Positions 4,457-5,491 of a DNA stretch of 5,491 bases are shown piece by piece (within the stretch, counting starts at the first letter, position 1; each line of letters opens with the position of its first letter). The stretch spans positions 1-5,491 of the forward strand of contig USMI01000130.1 of NCBI GenBank assembly GCA_900555735.1. Reading direction: 5' to 3'. Source of the DNA: an uncultured Eubacteriales bacterium (GTDB lineage: Bacteria; Bacillota; Clostridia; Oscillospirales; Oscillospiraceae). The position numbers and the translations under genes were made by a program. The notes under the pieces were generated by a model, which made no database searches, was not told where the DNA came from, and was given only the letters and a program-made list of their open reading frames with translations.

Positions 4457-4485
4457 TTGCCTTGCGCCTGCCGCCGTGGTATACT
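4457..4485 (+). promoter_or_regulatory. pfkA promoter
   Basis: TTGCCT (4457-4462, 4 of 6) and TATACT (4480-4485, 5 of 6) are 17 bases apart, and TGG before the -10 makes it an extended type. Transcription would start near 4492 and leave a leader of about 53 bases. Its -35 lies only three bases from the -35 of the divergent promoter, so the two polymerase sites overlap. Confidence 0.75.
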
Positions 4486-4491
4486 ATACCA
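4477..4491. promoter_or_regulatory. Palindromic candidate operator over the pfkA -10
   Basis: TGGTATA-C-TATACCA is a perfect 15-bp palindrome centred on 4484. With one mismatched pair it extends to 21 bp (4474-4494, CC...GG at the ends). It covers the whole -10 hexamer, where a bound repressor would block polymerase. The protein that binds it is unknown. Some of the symmetry comes from the -10 sequence itself. Confidence 0.5.
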
Positions 4492-4544
4492 TGGAATAAA
4501 ATCGATGGTAAACATAAACTCATGATAACAGAGGTGTATGTACT

Positions 4545-5491
4545 ATGGAAAACGCAGTAAAACGCATCGGTGTCCTGACCTCCGGCGGCGACGCGCCGGG
4601 CATGAACGCCGCCATCCGCGCCGTGGTGCGCAGCGCCCTGAGCCGGGGCATCGAGGTGGTGGGCATCCGCCGTGGCTGGCAGGGCCTCATCAACGGCGAC
4701 TTCGTGCAGATGGACAGCTCCAGCGTCAGCCGCATCATCAACCGGGGCGGCACCATCCTGTATACCGCCCGCAGCGACGAGTTCCGCACCAAGGCAGGGC
4801 AGGAGAAGGCCTATAACACCTGCAAGCTGCTGGGACTGGACGGCATCGTGGCCATCGGCGGCGACGGCACCTTCCGGGGCGCGCAGGATCTGAGCAAGTG
4901 GGGCATCTCCGTGGTGGGTATCCCCGGCACCATCGACAACGATATCGTCTGCACCGATTATACCATCGGCTTCGATACCGCCGCCAATACGGCGGTGGAG
5001 TGCATCGACAAGCTGCGGGACACCATGCAGTCCCACGAGCGCTGCTCCGTGGTGGAGGTCATGGGCCGTCACGCCGGATATCTGGCGCTGTATGTGGGCC
5101 TTGCTGTGGGCGCTACGGCGGTGCTGGTGCCGGAGACGGAATACGACTTCGAGGCCCATGTGGCCGAGAAGATCCGTCAGGCCCGCCTGATGGGCAAGAC
5201 CAACTTCATGATCGTGGTGGCCGAGGGCTGCGTCAGCGCCATGAAGGTGGGCGAGCAGATCAAGAATGAGCTGGGCCTCGATCCCCGCGTCACCATTCTG
5301 GGTCACATCCAGCGGGGCGGCAGCCCCACCGCCAAGGACCGCGTCATCGCCACCCGCATGGGCTATGAGGCGGTGCGGGTGCTGGCCGAGGGCGGCACCA
5401 ACCGTGTCATCGTCATCCACAGCGATCAGGTGTCCGATCTGGACATCGACGAGGGTCTGGCCATGATGAAGACCCTGAATCAGGAGGAATT
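4545..5491 (+). CDS. pfkA: ATP-dependent 6-phosphofructokinase, C-terminus cut by window edge
   Basis: PfkA phosphorylates fructose 6-phosphate to fructose 1,6-bisphosphate with ATP, the committed step of glycolysis, as a cytoplasmic tetramer. 315 residues are visible; the family has about 320, so only a few are missing. Seen in order: IGVLTSGGDAPGMNAAIR (8-25, ATP binding), INRGGTILYTAR (65-76), IGGDGTFRGA (104-113), GIPGTIDNDI (125-134) with the catalytic base D131, VVEVMGRHAGYLAL (169-182), and GHIQRGGSPTAKDR near the C-terminus. G108 and G128 sit where pyrophosphate-dependent enzymes have Asp and Lys, so this is the ATP type. The start at 4545 has GAGGTG (4531-4536) 8 bases upstream; the ATG at 4538 is in another frame. 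Several effector-site residues differ from the classical enzymes: R63 for Asp59, T191 for Glu187, M216, T219 and N220 for Arg211, Lys214 and His215 of the Geobacillus enzyme. Allosteric control by ADP and PEP may therefore be weak or changed. Confidence 0.96.
   Translation, partial: MENAVKRIGVLTSGGDAPGMNAAIRAVVRSALSRGIEVVGIRRGWQGLINGDFVQMDSSSVSRIINRGGTILYTARSDEFRTKAGQEKAYNTCKLLGLDGIVAIGGDGTFRGAQDLSKWGISVVGIPGTIDNDIVCTDYTIGFDTAANTAVECIDKLRDTMQSHERCSVVEVMGRHAGYLALYVGLAVGATAVLVPETEYDFEAHVAEKIRQARLMGKTNFMIVVAEGCVSAMKVGEQIKNELGLDPRVTILGHIQRGGSPTAKDRVIATRMGYEAVRVLAEGGTNRVIVIHSDQVSDLDIDEGLAMMKTLNQEE

Noticed and set aside
4443..5420. A 325-codon open frame on the minus strand opposite pfkA
   Set aside because: It is the antisense shadow of pfkA, whose plus-strand frame shows all PFK motifs. 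The shadow protein is full of H, A, G and D repeats typical of antisense GC-rich codons, and no ribosome site or family motif is seen.
1..5491. Mobile elements, CRISPR, tRNA or rRNA genes, toxin-antitoxin or defence genes
   Set aside because: No transposase motifs, direct repeat arrays, tRNA-like sequences or related proteins are visible; codon and base use look uniform across the genes.

Overview
The window looks like chromosomal core DNA from a GC-rich anaerobic member of the Firmicutes, most like gut Clostridia of the Oscillospiraceae kind. This placement is an inference. It rests on GC-rich coding sequence, strong AGGAGG-type ribosome binding sites, a split Mrp/Mbh-type antiporter operon, a clostridial-style 4Fe-4S protein and an ATP-type PfkA. 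I see no mobile element, CRISPR array, rRNA or tRNA.

Left half (1-2551, minus strand): the first part of a tightly overlapping operon for the membrane arm of an Mrp-type Na+/H+ antiporter or an Mbh-type complex. In transcription order the genes are mrpE (mbhA-like), mrpF (mbhB), mrpG (mbhC), mbhD (DUF4040, one piece of the MrpA C-terminus), a single gene that joins an MbhE domain to an MrpB (MbhF) domain, and mrpC (MbhG), which is cut by the window edge. The order is that of archaeal mbhA-G. Whether the operon continues into only mrpD/mrpA-like antiporter genes or also into hydrogenase genes lies outside the window.

Middle (2552-2938): an AT-rich divergent intergenic region. It holds a candidate mrp promoter with a foldable leader RNA, several inverted repeats and a -10 element for the rightward gene. 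That gene (2939-3631) encodes a 230-residue cysteine-rich 4Fe-4S protein. It ends at a bidirectional terminator shared with the convergent gene pair to its right.

Right part (3677-4391, minus strand): a Nudix hydrolase preceded by a small acidic protein of unknown function, in a two-gene operon with its own good promoter. Back to back with that promoter is the promoter of pfkA (4545 to the window end, plus strand). A 15-bp perfect palindrome lies over the pfkA -10. PfkA keeps its catalytic and ATP-type residues, but several residues that line the classical allosteric site are replaced.

Taken together, the genes serve ion or redox energetics (Mrp/Mbh module and ferredoxin-like protein) and central glycolysis (PfkA), with a small housekeeping Nudix unit. 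I did not find a clearly new system. The points most worth following are the MbhE-MrpB fusion in an Mbh-like order, the regulatory structure of the 2552-2938 region, and the altered effector site of PfkA.
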